A stretch of 64,000 nt of DNA from an uncultured Armatimonadota bacterium (GTDB lineage: Bacteria; Armatimonadota; Armatimonadia; Armatimonadales; Armatimonadaceae): positions 1 to 64,000 of the forward strand of contig CAIVZM010000033.1 of assembly GCA_903910385.1 (NCBI GenBank), given 5' to 3'. Position numbers and translations under genes: made by a program. Positions 50,379-61,125 of this stretch are shown piece after piece. The number at the start of each line of letters is the position of its first letter. Positions within the stretch are counted from its first letter, which is position 1. Under the pieces are notes generated by a model, which was not told the DNA's origin, made no database searches, and was given only the letters and a program-made list of their open reading frames with translations.

Positions 50379-51434
50379 ATGAACTCGTATGGCATCAGTG
50401 CGCCGGTAAAAACGGCGGTTATCGGTTATGGTTTCGCTGGTCGTTGCTTTCACTCTTACCTTATCAGTATCGCTCCCGGGTTGAAACTCGTTGGAATCGC
50501 ATCGCGCAACGCCGAGACGCGAGAACGGATTATCGCCGACTATGGCGCCACAGGCGTTCGCGCCTACGAAAGCCCGGAAGCGGTCTTCGCAGACCCGGAT
50601 ATCGAACTGGTGGTGGTGGCGACCCCGAACGCGACCCACAAAGACCTGGTGATTGCAGCCCTCGATGCCGGAAAGCATGTGGTCACCGACAAAGTGATGT
50701 GCCTGAATCTGGCGGATTGCGATGCAATGCTGGCGGCGCAACAGCGCAGCGGAAAACTGCTGACCGTCTTTCAGAATCGTCGTCTGGACGGCGATTTTCT
50801 AACGGCGATGGGAACCATGACGCGTGGCGAACTGGGCGAAGTCCGGTGGGTGGAAATGGCATGGCAGGGCTTTGGCGCCTGGGGTGGGTGGCGAGGACAG
50901 GCGGAAATGGGCGGCGGCCGCTTCTATGATCTGGGAGCGCACCTGATCGACCAGTTGTTGCAATTTTTCCCCGAACCCGTTGAATCGGTCTACTGCCGCA
51001 TGCACCATGATTTCACCGATTTCAATGTCGAAAGCGAGGCGCTGATCGTCGTGACGTTTGTCGGTGGCAAGACCGGCGTCTGTGACCTTTCAGGTATGAC
51101 CCACCTTTCCAAACCTCGCTTCCTGCTCAAAGGAGATAAAGGAACATTCTGGAAATACGGGTTGGATCCACAGGAACGGGCGATGATCGACAAAAATATC
51201 GACAGCGCCATCAACGATACCGAAAATGACGCCACTTTACAGGACAAGGACGGACAACGCCGTGTCCCGACAACGCCCGGTCGCTGGCGCAGTTACTATG
51301 AAAATATCGCCGATGTTCTTACGAAGGGAGCGGAACCGATGGTGAAACTCGACGAGATGCGCCGCGCCATGCAGGTGATCGATGCTGCTGTGACCTCCGC
51401 CCGAACTGGTACCACCGTTTCTCTAAAAGAATAG
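50379..51434 (+). CDS. Gfo/Idh/MocA-family oxidoreductase
   Basis: A 351-residue NAD(P)-dependent sugar oxidoreductase. The Rossmann fold starts 'TAVIGYGFAGRCFHSYL', the conserved 'GKHVVTDKVM' is the EKP-type motif with Asp in place of Glu, and 'GGRFYDLGAHLIDQLL' is the typical GxxxDxGxHxxD helix (His likely catalytic). Members oxidise sugars, inositols or glycosides. It fits the neighbouring glycosidase genes. TAGGAT ends 6 nt before the ATG with no ribosome binding site. Confidence 0.9.
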   Translation: MNSYGISAPVKTAVIGYGFAGRCFHSYLISIAPGLKLVGIASRNAETRERIIADYGATGVRAYESPEAVFADPDIELVVVATPNATHKDLVIAALDAGKHVVTDKVMCLNLADCDAMLAAQQRSGKLLTVFQNRRLDGDFLTAMGTMTRGELGEVRWVEMAWQGFGAWGGWRGQAEMGGGRFYDLGAHLIDQLLQFFPEPVESVYCRMHHDFTDFNVESEALIVVTFVGGKTGVCDLSGMTHLSKPRFLLKGDKGTFWKYGLDPQERAMIDKNIDSAINDTENDATLQDKDGQRRVPTTPGRWRSYYENIADVLTKGAEPMVKLDEMRRAMQVIDAAVTSARTGTTVSLKE

Positions 51435-51635
51435 AGGACGAATAAAAACCGTACGTTTTCTTTCCAACTTCGCCGCTATCTGCCGAGTGTCTTTTCAGAA
51501 ACGTAAACGATAGAGCCAATCCTGACGCTCCATTCCAAAGGAAGTGATTCCCGAAGTCTGCTTCTGGCACGGGATGAGGAAATCAAGGACCCGACTATAC
51601 GGGAGTAGTTGCTTCGCATGTAGTTTTCGCCGATG

Positions 51636-51659
51636 CAGGGCAGGCGCTCGTCTGCCCTG
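51636..51659 (-). terminator. Hairpin after the secreted GH gene
   Basis: CAGGGCAG / CTGCCCTG with an 8-nt loop, 21 nt past the stop; no T tract, so weak. Confidence 0.4.
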
Positions 51660-51679
51660 AACCGTTTACTCTCTATCGC

Positions 51680-53110
51680 TTACTTCGTTGTTGAGGATAT
51701 TTTCAGAACCATTACCCGGTCAGGTATCCGTAAAGCGATTTTTCCATTCACGAGTCTGGCGGGAGCGCTGGACATTTCGCCTTTTTCGTCCCACTGGTAC
51801 AGGGTAGCGGTACTGGAAACCGGCGTCTTGACAGTCAACTGGGCGGGCATCGGCGGCGGGAGTATCTGACGACGGGGTGTCACACTTTTGTCCTCGTTGG
51901 CGATTTCGTGCCACATGACCAGATAAAAGTCCCCGTTTCGTTTCTGGAGAAGGAGATGATGCACGTAGTTGGTTCTGATCCATTCCCCGTTTGGGGAAAC
52001 GATCAGGGAGAGATCCAGCGTTCCCGGCTTGAATTTCGCGCCCCTGTCCGAAAGCAAAGCGATCAGGTTTTTCAGAGCGGTATAGGCGGGCTTGGGAGTG
52101 AGATCGCGGCGCAGCATTCCGAACCGGGCTTCGCGATTGTTGGGATCCGTAAACTCATCCACGAATTCATAGGAGTACGTCCTTTGCACTCCTTTAAGGA
52201 AGTACTCCAGAAACATCCGGGGGATGTATTTGCCATGCGCGGATTCAGAAGTTCCGTTCGTGTCGGTAGCGCACCCCGCTTCGGTCGCCGCCATCGGTTT
52301 TGGCCGGTAGGGCGGGGCATAGGTATCGAAGGCATGCGGGAATTCGTCGATATTGGTTCCGGGGTTCGTTCCATCCCAGAAGTATTTCGCGATTGTGCCA
52401 TAGGTGGCGGGAAAGCTGAACGGATTACCGCCAAAATAGGGGTGGAAATTGCCCCAATCCACGAAATTCGCCAGCGACCCGGCAGGAATAGGGTTCTTGC
52501 TCGGTTCGTACGTTTTCCCCAGCGCAGGTCCGATCAGCGTTATTTTCGCTGTCGCCGGGTCATTACGGAAGGCTTTGTAAATGTCCTGCTGGAAGAGGAC
52601 AGCGGCTTCCACCGCTTCTTTCTCCCCGTTCGCTCCGCTTTTGCCCCCATACGATTTTTTATTATTCGCCCAGAATAAGTCCGGTTCGTTCGGCCCTTCG
52701 ACGCAGTCGATAACGCCGAGAACTTTACGATTCATCTCTTTGACTTTATCCCGCATGATTTCCGGCGTTCCCACCTCCGGTTCGGCGACGATGCAGAATT
52801 GTATGCCGCTCTTGCCCAGATCAAGGATACGCGCATCCCCTGTAGGGCTTCCCAGACCATCGCGCACATGACGAATGCCGGACGAAAGCAACGCCTTTTT
52901 CACTCCCTCGTAGGCGAAGCCATACGGCGTATCCGAGTAATTCCAGTGCGAACAAACTCCGATCGATTCGACGAAAGCGTCCGCAGGCGCGGCGGTCTCC
53001 GGGTCAGCGAACGCCCCGCCAGAAGTGAGATTCAGGGCGCCCAGCGCCAGTGCGATCATCGTCGCAGACCGGATTGAATCGGGGCGAAGAGGGAATGAGA
53101 ACGTATGCAT
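51680..53110 (-). CDS. Secreted clan GH-A glycoside hydrolase-like protein
   Basis: 476 residues with a signal peptide ('ALALGALNLTSGGAFA'). TIM-barrel layout of clan GH-A: 'EGPNEPDLFW' supplies the acid/base Glu142 and 'PMAATEAGC' the likely nucleophile Glu277. A C-terminal beta-sandwich with 'LTVKTPVSSTATLYQWDE' follows. GH5 or GH39 are possible; the family is not assigned. It is divergent from the rhamnosidase gene. Confidence 0.75.
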   Translation of the reverse strand: MHTFSFPLRPDSIRSATMIALALGALNLTSGGAFADPETAAPADAFVESIGVCSHWNYSDTPYGFAYEGVKKALLSSGIRHVRDGLGSPTGDARILDLGKSGIQFCIVAEPEVGTPEIMRDKVKEMNRKVLGVIDCVEGPNEPDLFWANNKKSYGGKSGANGEKEAVEAAVLFQQDIYKAFRNDPATAKITLIGPALGKTYEPSKNPIPAGSLANFVDWGNFHPYFGGNPFSFPATYGTIAKYFWDGTNPGTNIDEFPHAFDTYAPPYRPKPMAATEAGCATDTNGTSESAHGKYIPRMFLEYFLKGVQRTYSYEFVDEFTDPNNREARFGMLRRDLTPKPAYTALKNLIALLSDRGAKFKPGTLDLSLIVSPNGEWIRTNYVHHLLLQKRNGDFYLVMWHEIANEDKSVTPRRQILPPPMPAQLTVKTPVSSTATLYQWDEKGEMSSAPARLVNGKIALRIPDRVMVLKISSTTK

Positions 53111-53408
53111 ACACCTTAGGAGAAAACGGGTTCACGGTTAGTTTCACCTATACATGTAAACCCATAGCCGTTCTCGCTGGCGAAGAACTCGCCCGGTCAT
53201 CGCTATTCTCAATCCGGATGCCGTCACCTCGGCATATCGGAAAATTAATGTTTCTCCGCGCCGCTACTTGCGGGTTCCGTTTCCTTTATTTTGATTCCCG
53301 CCTGCTTCCCTAACTCGGGACGGGAGGAGTTTTCCGTCGCTGGCGCGAAGAGGATTTTGGAAACACTTTTTAGGCGGGATGCAAAGAAGACCGCCGTGGA
53401 GAAGCGTA

Positions 53409-56117
53409 ATGAGAATTTTCGGGCTGACCTGCAACGGACTCACGAATCCGATTGGATTGAAATCTTCGGGCGCTCAATGGCGCCTGTCCTGGCGTATCGA
53501 AAGTGAACAGCGAGGCGCTCGACAGACCGCCTACCGTCTGATGATCGCAACTACGACCGATCTGCTGGATAGCGGAACGCCCGACCTTTGGGATTCCGGC
53601 AAGATCGCTTCGGATCAGAGCGTCAATGTAAACTACGCCGGAACCGCGCTGGAACCGCGACAACGGGCGCACTGGCGCGTGACAATCTGGGATGGCAGCG
53701 GATCGCCAACCGATAGCGATAACGCCTTCTTCGAAACCGGAATCGGTAACGACGATTGGACGGGGGAATTTATCGGTTCACCGTTCGCGGGTGGTCCACA
53801 GACATCGTCTCCCTGCCCTTATGTCCGCAAAGTATTCCAGGTCACAAAATCGGTGCGGAGGGCGCGATTGTACGCCACCGCTCTGGGAGTTTATGAGACC
53901 TCTATCAACGGCAATCGTGTCGGCGAAGACCGCCTGGCGCCGGGTTGGACGGACTACGCAAAGCGGGTGCAGTATCAGGCTTATGATGTCACCGACCACA
54001 TTACCTCCGGCGCAAATGTCTGGGGCGCGATCCTCGGCGATGGATGGTACTGCGGTCATATCGGTTGGCGGGAACGCCAGTGGTACGGCGACCGCCCGAA
54101 GTTTACCGGGCAACTGGAACTGATCTATGAGGACGGAACACAAGATATCATCCCGACAGACGCTACCTGGCAAGTCGGCTATGGCCCCTTGCTGGAATCC
54201 GACATGCTCATGGGCGAAATCTATGATGCCCGCCGTGAAATCAACGGATGGGACAGCGATGCGCTCCACTTTGACACTTCCGCCTGGCTACCCGTGACCG
54301 TCTTCCCACGACCGGAAATCGAACTATCGGCGATGCAGGGACCAACAGTTCGCGATACGCAGGAACTGACTCCGGTCAAACCGCCCCAGATTATCCGGGG
54401 ATGGCCGGGACACACCTATATCTTCGATCTGGGTCAGAATATGGTCGGGCGTATCCGTTTCAAAGTCCGGGGCAAAGACGGAGAGACCATCCGTTTCCGA
54501 TATGCCGAAACGCTGGTCGGCGGTCCCAAAGCGGAGACCGGCCCCATCTACACCGATAACCTGCGCTCCGCCAAACAGACCGACTACTACACCTGTAAAG
54601 GCGATCCAGATGGCGAGATATTCGAGACGAAATTCACCTTTCACGGCTTTCGCTATGTGGAAGTGTACGGAGCGACAAGCGAACCGGAAATGTCAGATCT
54701 AACCGGAATCGTCATGCATTCTGAAACGCCCCAGACCGGGAACTTTGAGTGCTCTGACCCACTCATCAATCAATTACAGAAAAATATCGACTGGGGCCAG
54801 CGAGGCAACTACCTTGAAATCCCTACTGACTGCCCTCAACGAGATGAGCGCCTGGGATGGACGGGCGACGCTCAGGTTTTTGTCCGCACCGCCGCCTTTA
54901 ACCGGGAAGTCGATACCTTCTTTCATAAGTGGATGCAGGACATGCGCGATGCGGTAGGACCGCAGGGAGAATTTCCGCCGTTTGCGCCCAATATCAACCT
55001 TGTCCACTCGGATGGCGGCGCGGCATGGGCCGATGCCGGCGTCATCTGCCCCTGGACCATTTACCTCTGCTATGGCGACACCGCGATTCTGGAAGAGAAT
55101 TACGATGCCATGAAGCGCTTTGTCGACTTTCAGGCAGCCACCGCAAAGGACGATATCCGCTGTTATCACGGCTACACGGGGTGGATGGGCTTCGGCGACT
55201 GGCTGGCATTGGATGGCAGCGGGCAGACCGAGGGCGGAACGCCCAAGGATTTACTCGCCACCGCTTTCTTCGCTTACAGTAGCGACCTGCTCTCCCGCGC
55301 CGCCAACGCCTTGGGCAAAACGGATGATGCCGCTTTCTACCGGGCGCAGTTTGAACGGGTGCGAGGCGTATTCCAGAACCGCTTCATTACGCCCGGTGGA
55401 CTGGTCTTTCCGGGCACGCAGACGGCGATGGTTCTTGCTCTTTACTTCGACCTGTTGCCGCAAAACCTGCGCGCCGCCGCCGCCCGCGCTCTCGCCGATG
55501 ATGTCGAACGTCGCGGTGTCAAACTGACCACCGGTTTCGTCGGGACTTCTTATCTGCCCCATGTTCTCACAGAGGCAGGGCATCTGGAACTGGCGTATCG
55601 TCTTCTACATCAGACGTCCTGGCCATCGTGGCTCTACGCCGTCACGCAAGGAGCGACCACCATATGGGAGCGATGGGACGGTTGGACGCACGACAAAGGC
55701 TTTCAGGATAAGGGGATGAACTCGTTCAACCACTACGCCTATGGCGCGATTGGCGAATGGCTGTATCGTACCGTCGCCGGGATAGATATTGACCAAGCAA
55801 GACCCGGCTACAAGCATATCATTCTGCGCCCGCGCCCGCTTCCCGCTTCCAGAAACGGACTGGATCACGCTCAGGCATACCATGATTCGCCATATGGTAG
55901 AATCGAAAGCTCCTGGAATTACTCGGAAAACGGAACCTGGAACTGGGAGGTGACCGTCCCGCCGAACACAACCGCGACCGCCTATATTCCCCTTCCCGAA
56001 GGCGCAGTCCTGAGTGAAGGATCGGATCAGGAAGGTGCAATCGCGTTACCAGATACAGACGGCGAGCCGGTTTATTCCCTGCTACCGGGTAAATATCATT
56101 TTGCGGTAAACCCGTAA
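53409..56117 (+). CDS. Alpha-L-rhamnosidase, GH78
   Basis: A 902-residue multidomain glycosidase that removes terminal L-rhamnose. An N-terminal Bac_rhamnosid_N region ('LYATALGVYETSINGNRVGE') is followed by the (alpha/alpha)6 catalytic barrel with 'DCPQRDERLGWTGDAQVF' near residue 474 (general acid region) and 'TIWERWDGW' near 752 (second catalytic Glu), then the C-terminal domain 'YGRIESSWNY'. No signal peptide, so it probably acts on imported oligosaccharides in the cytoplasm. GGAG precedes the ATG at 53409. Confidence 0.92.
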   Translation: MRIFGLTCNGLTNPIGLKSSGAQWRLSWRIESEQRGARQTAYRLMIATTTDLLDSGTPDLWDSGKIASDQSVNVNYAGTALEPRQRAHWRVTIWDGSGSPTDSDNAFFETGIGNDDWTGEFIGSPFAGGPQTSSPCPYVRKVFQVTKSVRRARLYATALGVYETSINGNRVGEDRLAPGWTDYAKRVQYQAYDVTDHITSGANVWGAILGDGWYCGHIGWRERQWYGDRPKFTGQLELIYEDGTQDIIPTDATWQVGYGPLLESDMLMGEIYDARREINGWDSDALHFDTSAWLPVTVFPRPEIELSAMQGPTVRDTQELTPVKPPQIIRGWPGHTYIFDLGQNMVGRIRFKVRGKDGETIRFRYAETLVGGPKAETGPIYTDNLRSAKQTDYYTCKGDPDGEIFETKFTFHGFRYVEVYGATSEPEMSDLTGIVMHSETPQTGNFECSDPLINQLQKNIDWGQRGNYLEIPTDCPQRDERLGWTGDAQVFVRTAAFNREVDTFFHKWMQDMRDAVGPQGEFPPFAPNINLVHSDGGAAWADAGVICPWTIYLCYGDTAILEENYDAMKRFVDFQAATAKDDIRCYHGYTGWMGFGDWLALDGSGQTEGGTPKDLLATAFFAYSSDLLSRAANALGKTDDAAFYRAQFERVRGVFQNRFITPGGLVFPGTQTAMVLALYFDLLPQNLRAAAARALADDVERRGVKLTTGFVGTSYLPHVLTEAGHLELAYRLLHQTSWPSWLYAVTQGATTIWERWDGWTHDKGFQDKGMNSFNHYAYGAIGEWLYRTVAGIDIDQARPGYKHIILRPRPLPASRNGLDHAQAYHDSPYGRIESSWNYSENGTWNWEVTVPPNTTATAYIPLPEGAVLSEGSDQEGAIALPDTDGEPVYSLLPGKYHFAVNP

Positions 56118-56255
56118 AGCTCGGACAACGATAGCAAGATTACGGATAAAGGTTTTCAGAAGCGGATGCGATAATATGCTGATGCCAGACTCTTTCCCGG
56201 TTTCAAGAGCCTGATAAGATATCGGACAAAAATCGCCGGGACAGACCGCCATTAC

Positions 56256-57290
56256 GTGAGGAACACGCCTGAATTGCTAACGCCACCCCTGTTATCTGTG
56301 GAAAATCTGACTATCGCCTTTCCCGGCAAGACCGGCGATTCTATCGTTGTCGACGGGGTCTCCTTTGCACTGAATAGAGGCGAGACGGTGGGAGTCGTCG
56401 GTGAGTCCGGTTCCGGCAAGAGTATGACCGCCCTATCCATTCTTCGGCTGATTCCCGAACCGGGACGAGTCACCGGCGGAACGATAGCCTTGGATGGGGA
56501 GAGCATTCTCGCACTGACGGAAAAAGCGTTGCGACGGGTGCGCGGCGGACGCATCGCGATGATCTTTCAGGACCCGATGACCTCCCTGAACCCCGTCTTC
56601 ACTATCGGCGAGCAGATCGCGGAAGCGGTAAGACTGCATCGCGCCGAGGAAGGTTTGACGGGGAAAGCGGCATGGGACGAAGCGGTAAACGCTTTAAGAC
56701 GCGTCCATATTGCGGAGCCAGAACGACGCGCTAAACAATTTCCTCATGAACTCTCCGGCGGCATGCGTCAGCGCGTCATGATTGCGATGGCGCTTGCCTG
56801 CCGGCCGGATGTCTTACTTGCGGATGAACCGACGACGGCCCTCGATGTCACTGTTCAGGCGCAAATCCTTTCCCTCATTCGGGAACTGCAACGCGAAATC
56901 GGCATGGCGGTATTGCTGATCACCCATGATCTGGCAGTCGTCGCGGAAACCTGCGACCGCGTGATTGTACTCTATGCTGGTAAAGTGATGGAGATGGCGG
57001 ACGCGCAATCCCTGTTCGATGATCCCAAACACCCCTACACCCAGGGACTACTCGCTTCTCTGCCAGAAAACGCGCCGCAGGGAGCCACACGCCTGACCTA
57101 CATCAAAGGTCAACCACCCACCAATCCCGGTAAAATCACCGGATGTCCTTTCCGCGCCCGATGTCCGAAAGTGATACCGGGCGTTTGCGAAAAGCCCTTG
57201 CCTACGGTGCAATTAGAGCCGGGGCGTATGATCCGATGCCATTTGTTCACCGAGTCCGGCAACACGGAGGCGTCCCATGCTGAACGTTGA
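56256..57290 (+). CDS. dppD: Oligopeptide/dipeptide-type ABC transporter ATP-binding protein DppD
   Basis: A 344-residue ATPase with Walker A '[10 protein letters not shown]', signature '[15 protein letters not shown]', Walker B '[13 protein letters not shown]' and the C-terminal extension with cysteines ('[18 protein letters not shown]') that binds a 4Fe-4S cluster in DppD/OppD. Permease and binding-protein genes are missing beside it. Start GTG, weakly supported. It overlaps the next gene by 14 nt. Confidence 0.9.
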   Translation: MRNTPELLTPPLLSVENLTIAFPGKTGDSIVVDGVSFALNRGETVGVVGESGSGKSMTALSILRLIPEPGRVTGGTIALDGESILALTEKALRRVRGGRIAMIFQDPMTSLNPVFTIGEQIAEAVRLHRAEEGLTGKAAWDEAVNALRRVHIAEPERRAKQFPHELSGGMRQRVMIAMALACRPDVLLADEPTTALDVTVQAQILSLIRELQREIGMAVLLITHDLAVVAETCDRVIVLYAGKVMEMADAQSLFDDPKHPYTQGLLASLPENAPQGATRLTYIKGQPPTNPGKITGCPFRARCPKVIPGVCEKPLPTVQLEPGRMIRCHLFTESGNTEASHAER

Positions 57291-58269
57291 GAACCTCACG
57301 GTTCATTTTCCCATCGGGCGCGGGCTACTCGTACGAGCGGTGGACGGCGTTTCTTTCACGGTATCCAAAGGCGAGACACTGGGTCTGGTCGGCGAATCCG
57401 GGTGCGGTAAATCAACGACAGGGCGGGCGATCCTGCGATTGATCCCAACGACCGCCGGAAGCGTCGCCTTCGATGGCAGGGATGTTCTCTCCGCTTCTAA
57501 CACGGAACTGCACGAATTACGGCGACGGATGCAGATGGTCTTTCAAGACCCTTTTGCGTCCCTGTCGCCACGGTTGACCGTCGGGAAAATCGTCGCGGAA
57601 CCACTGGAAATACATAATGTCGGCGCGAACGCCGCAGAGCGTCGGGATCGTGTCACAGAGTTATTGAGCGCGGTAGGTATGCCTGTCGGAGCGGCGAACC
57701 GCTATCCTCACGAATTCAGTGGTGGTCAGCGTCAACGCATCGGCATCGCCCGCGCCCTGGCTCTGAACCCGGAATTTTTAGTCCTCGATGAACCGGTGTC
57801 GGCCCTCGATATTTCCGTTCGCGCTCAGGTGGTCAATCTGCTGGCGGACCTGCAACAACAGCGGGGTATCTCCTACTTGTTTATAGGTCATGATCTCTCT
57901 CTGATACGGCATGCCGCACAGCGGGTCGCCGTCATGTATTTGGGAAGAATTGTGGAAATCGCGCCTGCCGCCGCGTTGTATTCAAACCCGCGTCACCCGT
58001 ACACCCGATCCCTGCTGGCGTCCGCACCCATCCCTGACCCTTCGCGCCGCCGGGAGCGGGCTCCGCTGGAAGGAGATCCGCCCTCACCGGTCAATATGCC
58101 GTCTGGATGTCGCTTTAGGAACCGTTGTCCCTTCGCGCAACCCGTCTGTGCGGAGCGTGACCCGGAACTCATACAGATCGACGGCGTCGCCGGTCATCAC
58201 TCAGCCTGCCATTTCGCCCGGGAGCTTCCCGTGTGGTCGCCTCTCGAATCCTATCTGCCGCAAGGATGA
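57277..58269 (+). CDS. dppF: Oligopeptide/dipeptide-type ABC transporter ATP-binding protein DppF
   Basis: A 330-residue partner ATPase: Walker A '[13 protein letters not shown]', signature '[15 protein letters not shown]', Walker B '[13 protein letters not shown]', and the oligopeptide C-terminal extension '[14 protein letters not shown]'. Its ATG is 14 nt inside dppD, so the two are coupled. In this position, between a rhamnosidase and a LacI regulator, the pair may energise uptake of oligosaccharides, which some Opp/Dpp-type systems do. Confidence 0.9.
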   Translation: MLNVENLTVHFPIGRGLLVRAVDGVSFTVSKGETLGLVGESGCGKSTTGRAILRLIPTTAGSVAFDGRDVLSASNTELHELRRRMQMVFQDPFASLSPRLTVGKIVAEPLEIHNVGANAAERRDRVTELLSAVGMPVGAANRYPHEFSGGQRQRIGIARALALNPEFLVLDEPVSALDISVRAQVVNLLADLQQQRGISYLFIGHDLSLIRHAAQRVAVMYLGRIVEIAPAAALYSNPRHPYTRSLLASAPIPDPSRRRERAPLEGDPPSPVNMPSGCRFRNRCPFAQPVCAERDPELIQIDGVAGHHSACHFARELPVWSPLESYLPQG

Positions 58270-58279
58270 GAGAGCGAGG

Positions 58280-59305
58280 TTAGCAAGACCCCCGGATGAT
58301 CAATTGCGTCGGCAAAAGGACACGCTTCGGCGGCGCGACATCGCCCTCGATGCGTAGCAGGAGCAACCGCGCCGCCTGTGCGCCCAGTTCACGGATAGGC
58401 AACGCGACGGCGCTCAGCGGTGGCTGTAGATACTCGGCGAAAGCCGCCCCGCCACAACCGATCAACGCCATCTGCTCCGGGACGCGCACGGATGATTCAT
58501 GCAACGCCCGAAGGACGCCGACCGCCATTGAATCCGTCGCAGCGAGAATCGCCGTCACCCCGGATGACTCGCTTTCGTTCAGTCGGTTACGGGTCTCCTC
58601 CCAGGCTTCCTCACGTCGGTCATTCCCCGGCTTCGTCGTCGCCCAGAAGAGCGGCTCGACGCCATGCGACTCCATAGTCTGTCGGTATCCTTCGCGACGG
58701 TCTCGCTGGGCGGTATTCATACGATGCGGCGGATACAGGTACGCGATACGGCGATGCTTCTGTGCAATCAGGTATTCCGTCGCCTGACAGGCAGCGGCGA
58801 AATCGTCTACAGCGACTGCATCGGCATCTACGCCGGGAATGAAGCGGTCGAGGAATACAAAGGGAACTTTCTGCTCTTTCAACGAACGATACCGCCGCAG
58901 GGTCTCGCTATCGCTATCCAGCGCTTCGCTATCGGGCGGCGCGATCAGGAGACCATCCACTCGCTTGGCGGTCAATGCCTCGATCTGCGTTTCCTCACGC
59001 CTTCCGGCATCCGGCGCGTAATCCAGAATAAGATGGTAGTCGTGGTCGGAAAGCACCGATTGCGCTCCCGCAAGGGCTTCCGCCCAGAAGGGAGTCGCAG
59101 ACCCAACGACCGCTCCGATAGTAAACGATTTGCCTGACCGCAACCCACGCGCCAGAAGGTTCTTTCGATACCCCAATTCTGTCGCCACCGTCAAGATTCG
59201 CGCCCGCGTTTCCATTCGGATTCGCGGGTCATTATTCATCGCCAGCGAAACCGTGGAAACATCTACGCCCGCACGTCGGGCCACATCTTTCATGGTCGTC
59301 GTCAT
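58280..59305 (-). CDS. LacI-family transcriptional regulator
   Basis: 341 residues: N-terminal HTH 'TMKDVARRAGVDVSTVSLAM' and hinge ('GYRKNLLARGLRSG'), then a periplasmic-binding-protein-like sensor domain ('FTIGAVVG', 'VDGLLIAPPD'). It convergently faces dppF with 10 nt between stops. Its target is likely the neighbouring glycosidase/transport genes, but I found no clear palindromic operator. GGAAAGG precedes the ATG. Confidence 0.92.
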   Translation of the reverse strand: MTTTMKDVARRAGVDVSTVSLAMNNDPRIRMETRARILTVATELGYRKNLLARGLRSGKSFTIGAVVGSATPFWAEALAGAQSVLSDHDYHLILDYAPDAGRREETQIEALTAKRVDGLLIAPPDSEALDSDSETLRRYRSLKEQKVPFVFLDRFIPGVDADAVAVDDFAAACQATEYLIAQKHRRIAYLYPPHRMNTAQRDRREGYRQTMESHGVEPLFWATTKPGNDRREEAWEETRNRLNESESSGVTAILAATDSMAVGVLRALHESSVRVPEQMALIGCGGAAFAEYLQPPLSAVALPIRELGAQAARLLLLRIEGDVAPPKRVLLPTQLIIRGSC

Positions 59306-59457
59306 AGACGCCTTTCCGCACAGGGAGGAAATATATCAGAATCTCCACTCGATCAAGAAAGCCTGCGAGCATGTTTTCTCATCGATCTTTCGAGATTACA
59401 GGGTATTTACTCCTCACTCTGGGTCATTGAAAAAGATTTCACACGATTTTACCTCTT

Positions 59458-61125
59458 TCAGTCAGCAGGGTCAAACGTTGCCCACAGACGAGAGGCTACA
59501 AGAAGGCTCACCGCCGCAATGATCAGGTTTACCAGAGCGGTAGCGATTCCCGCTCCCCAGAGCGAAATGTCGTTCACATAAAGCGCGATGCCGATGGCAA
59601 TCCCTGGGACAGTCGCCAGTAACGATAGCCCCAGACTGAGAGCGTTGCTGACCGCGTTCTGGGCGGCGTCACCGGGAATGGGATACAGCAAAACGAAAAT
59701 CGTCTGCACAAAATAGAGAAGAGCGGTCAGAGTCGGCAGAATGAGAAAAGCGACCGGCAACAACGGACCACGCCACATCCCGAAAAATGAGGAAATCATA
59801 AGGGACAGCCATCCCAGCAAAGTCAACTGGACGACCGGCAACGCGATTTCCGCCACGAGGTTAGACAGGGGCGACAACGGCAAGGCGCGTGAAATATCCG
59901 CCCGCCGCAACATATCCCGCAATCCTAACATAAAGAGCGAAGGCGTCTGCACTGCAAAGAAAAACATCCATGCCATAATGCCGACACCGCCTGCGCCACC
60001 CTGACTGTACCCCAGCCATCCGCCGATCAACGCGGGCATTGCAGCGGGAATCAGAAGTTGCAGATAAGCGCGGGGCGGAATCCGGGTCGCCGCTACACAG
60101 TCTTTCCACAAGATCGCCCATGCCCCGATGCCAAAATCCCTGAGCGTCCTGTCCCGGCGTAACTGCCCCTCCTGCGCCATCTGCGTCAGAACCTGCCCGG
60201 CATCGCCGCGTTGCAGAGCGTTCGCCGCCTGCACGCGTTTCGTCGTGGAAACGATAGCTCCTTCATAAAAGTCACGTTCCCGGGCGAACAGCCACAGGAA
60301 CGAGATTCCCAAGAGCGTCAAAAGCCCGAGCGCACGTAATGTATCGCTCATCTTCCAGCCCTCAAATGCGGACAGAAACAATTCCGCCGCCCAGGAATCC
60401 GGGAACAACAGGCGCATTGACTGCTGTGTATTGACAATCCTGACGATTTCCCGCCAGAGATATCCATCCCGAGTAAAAAAAAGGTACAGGGCGAATCCCA
60501 TCAGAAAAAGCAGAACGCCCATAAAAATCCGGCGCACGGAAGCGCGGCGAACGCGAGACGCCTCTGACTCTGTAGCGGGAAAGGCGAGCAAGGCAGTCTG
60601 CGCTCCATTTGTCACAGAGATCAGGAACAGCCAGACACCCAGCGCTCCGGGTAGCAACCGCACGGGATCCGCCTGAGCGGTCAACAGGGACATTCCCAGA
60701 GCAAAAGTCAGGTAACACGCTACCGCCAGCAGCGAAAGATAGCGTCCCGCCATCTTGAAGAGAAGAATAATGCGCCGGGACAGTGGCGCAGGAAACAGAA
60801 AATCGATGTCGGCGGAACAGAAATTGAGTCCCCCATCGCCTAACGCGGCGATGATTGCGCTGAAAACGCTCAGCGCCAACGCTCCACGGATCGCCACTAC
60901 AAACGCTTCCGCCTTGCCCTCCAACAAATCGTTGGTCGCGAACCCCTTGATGGTTCCCGCCGCGCCGCGTTCGGGACTGGAATAATAAAGAAACGCATAT
61001 GCCAGAATTTGCAGACTCAATCCCAGAGTGACAATCAGACCAGGGATCATGATTCGCGGCGTCTTTGCCGCACGCCGGAAAGCGTTGACTACCTGTCTCC
61101 AAAAAAGATAGCTTAGGGGTATCAT
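59458..61125 (-). CDS. ABC-2-type exporter permease
   Basis: A 555-residue membrane protein with about 12 hydrophobic segments, resembling the 'putative ABC exporter' permease family. 'GGLNFCSADIDFLFPAPLSR' near residue 98 is the conserved motif of that family. It forms a transporter with the ATPase gene whose stop overlaps its start by 4 nt. Cargo unknown. Confidence 0.82.
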   Translation of the reverse strand: MIPLSYLFWRQVVNAFRRAAKTPRIMIPGLIVTLGLSLQILAYAFLYYSSPERGAAGTIKGFATNDLLEGKAEAFVVAIRGALALSVFSAIIAALGDGGLNFCSADIDFLFPAPLSRRIILLFKMAGRYLSLLAVACYLTFALGMSLLTAQADPVRLLPGALGVWLFLISVTNGAQTALLAFPATESEASRVRRASVRRIFMGVLLFLMGFALYLFFTRDGYLWREIVRIVNTQQSMRLLFPDSWAAELFLSAFEGWKMSDTLRALGLLTLLGISFLWLFARERDFYEGAIVSTTKRVQAANALQRGDAGQVLTQMAQEGQLRRDRTLRDFGIGAWAILWKDCVAATRIPPRAYLQLLIPAAMPALIGGWLGYSQGGAGGVGIMAWMFFFAVQTPSLFMLGLRDMLRRADISRALPLSPLSNLVAEIALPVVQLTLLGWLSLMISSFFGMWRGPLLPVAFLILPTLTALLYFVQTIFVLLYPIPGDAAQNAVSNALSLGLSLLATVPGIAIGIALYVNDISLWGAGIATALVNLIIAAVSLLVASRLWATFDPAD

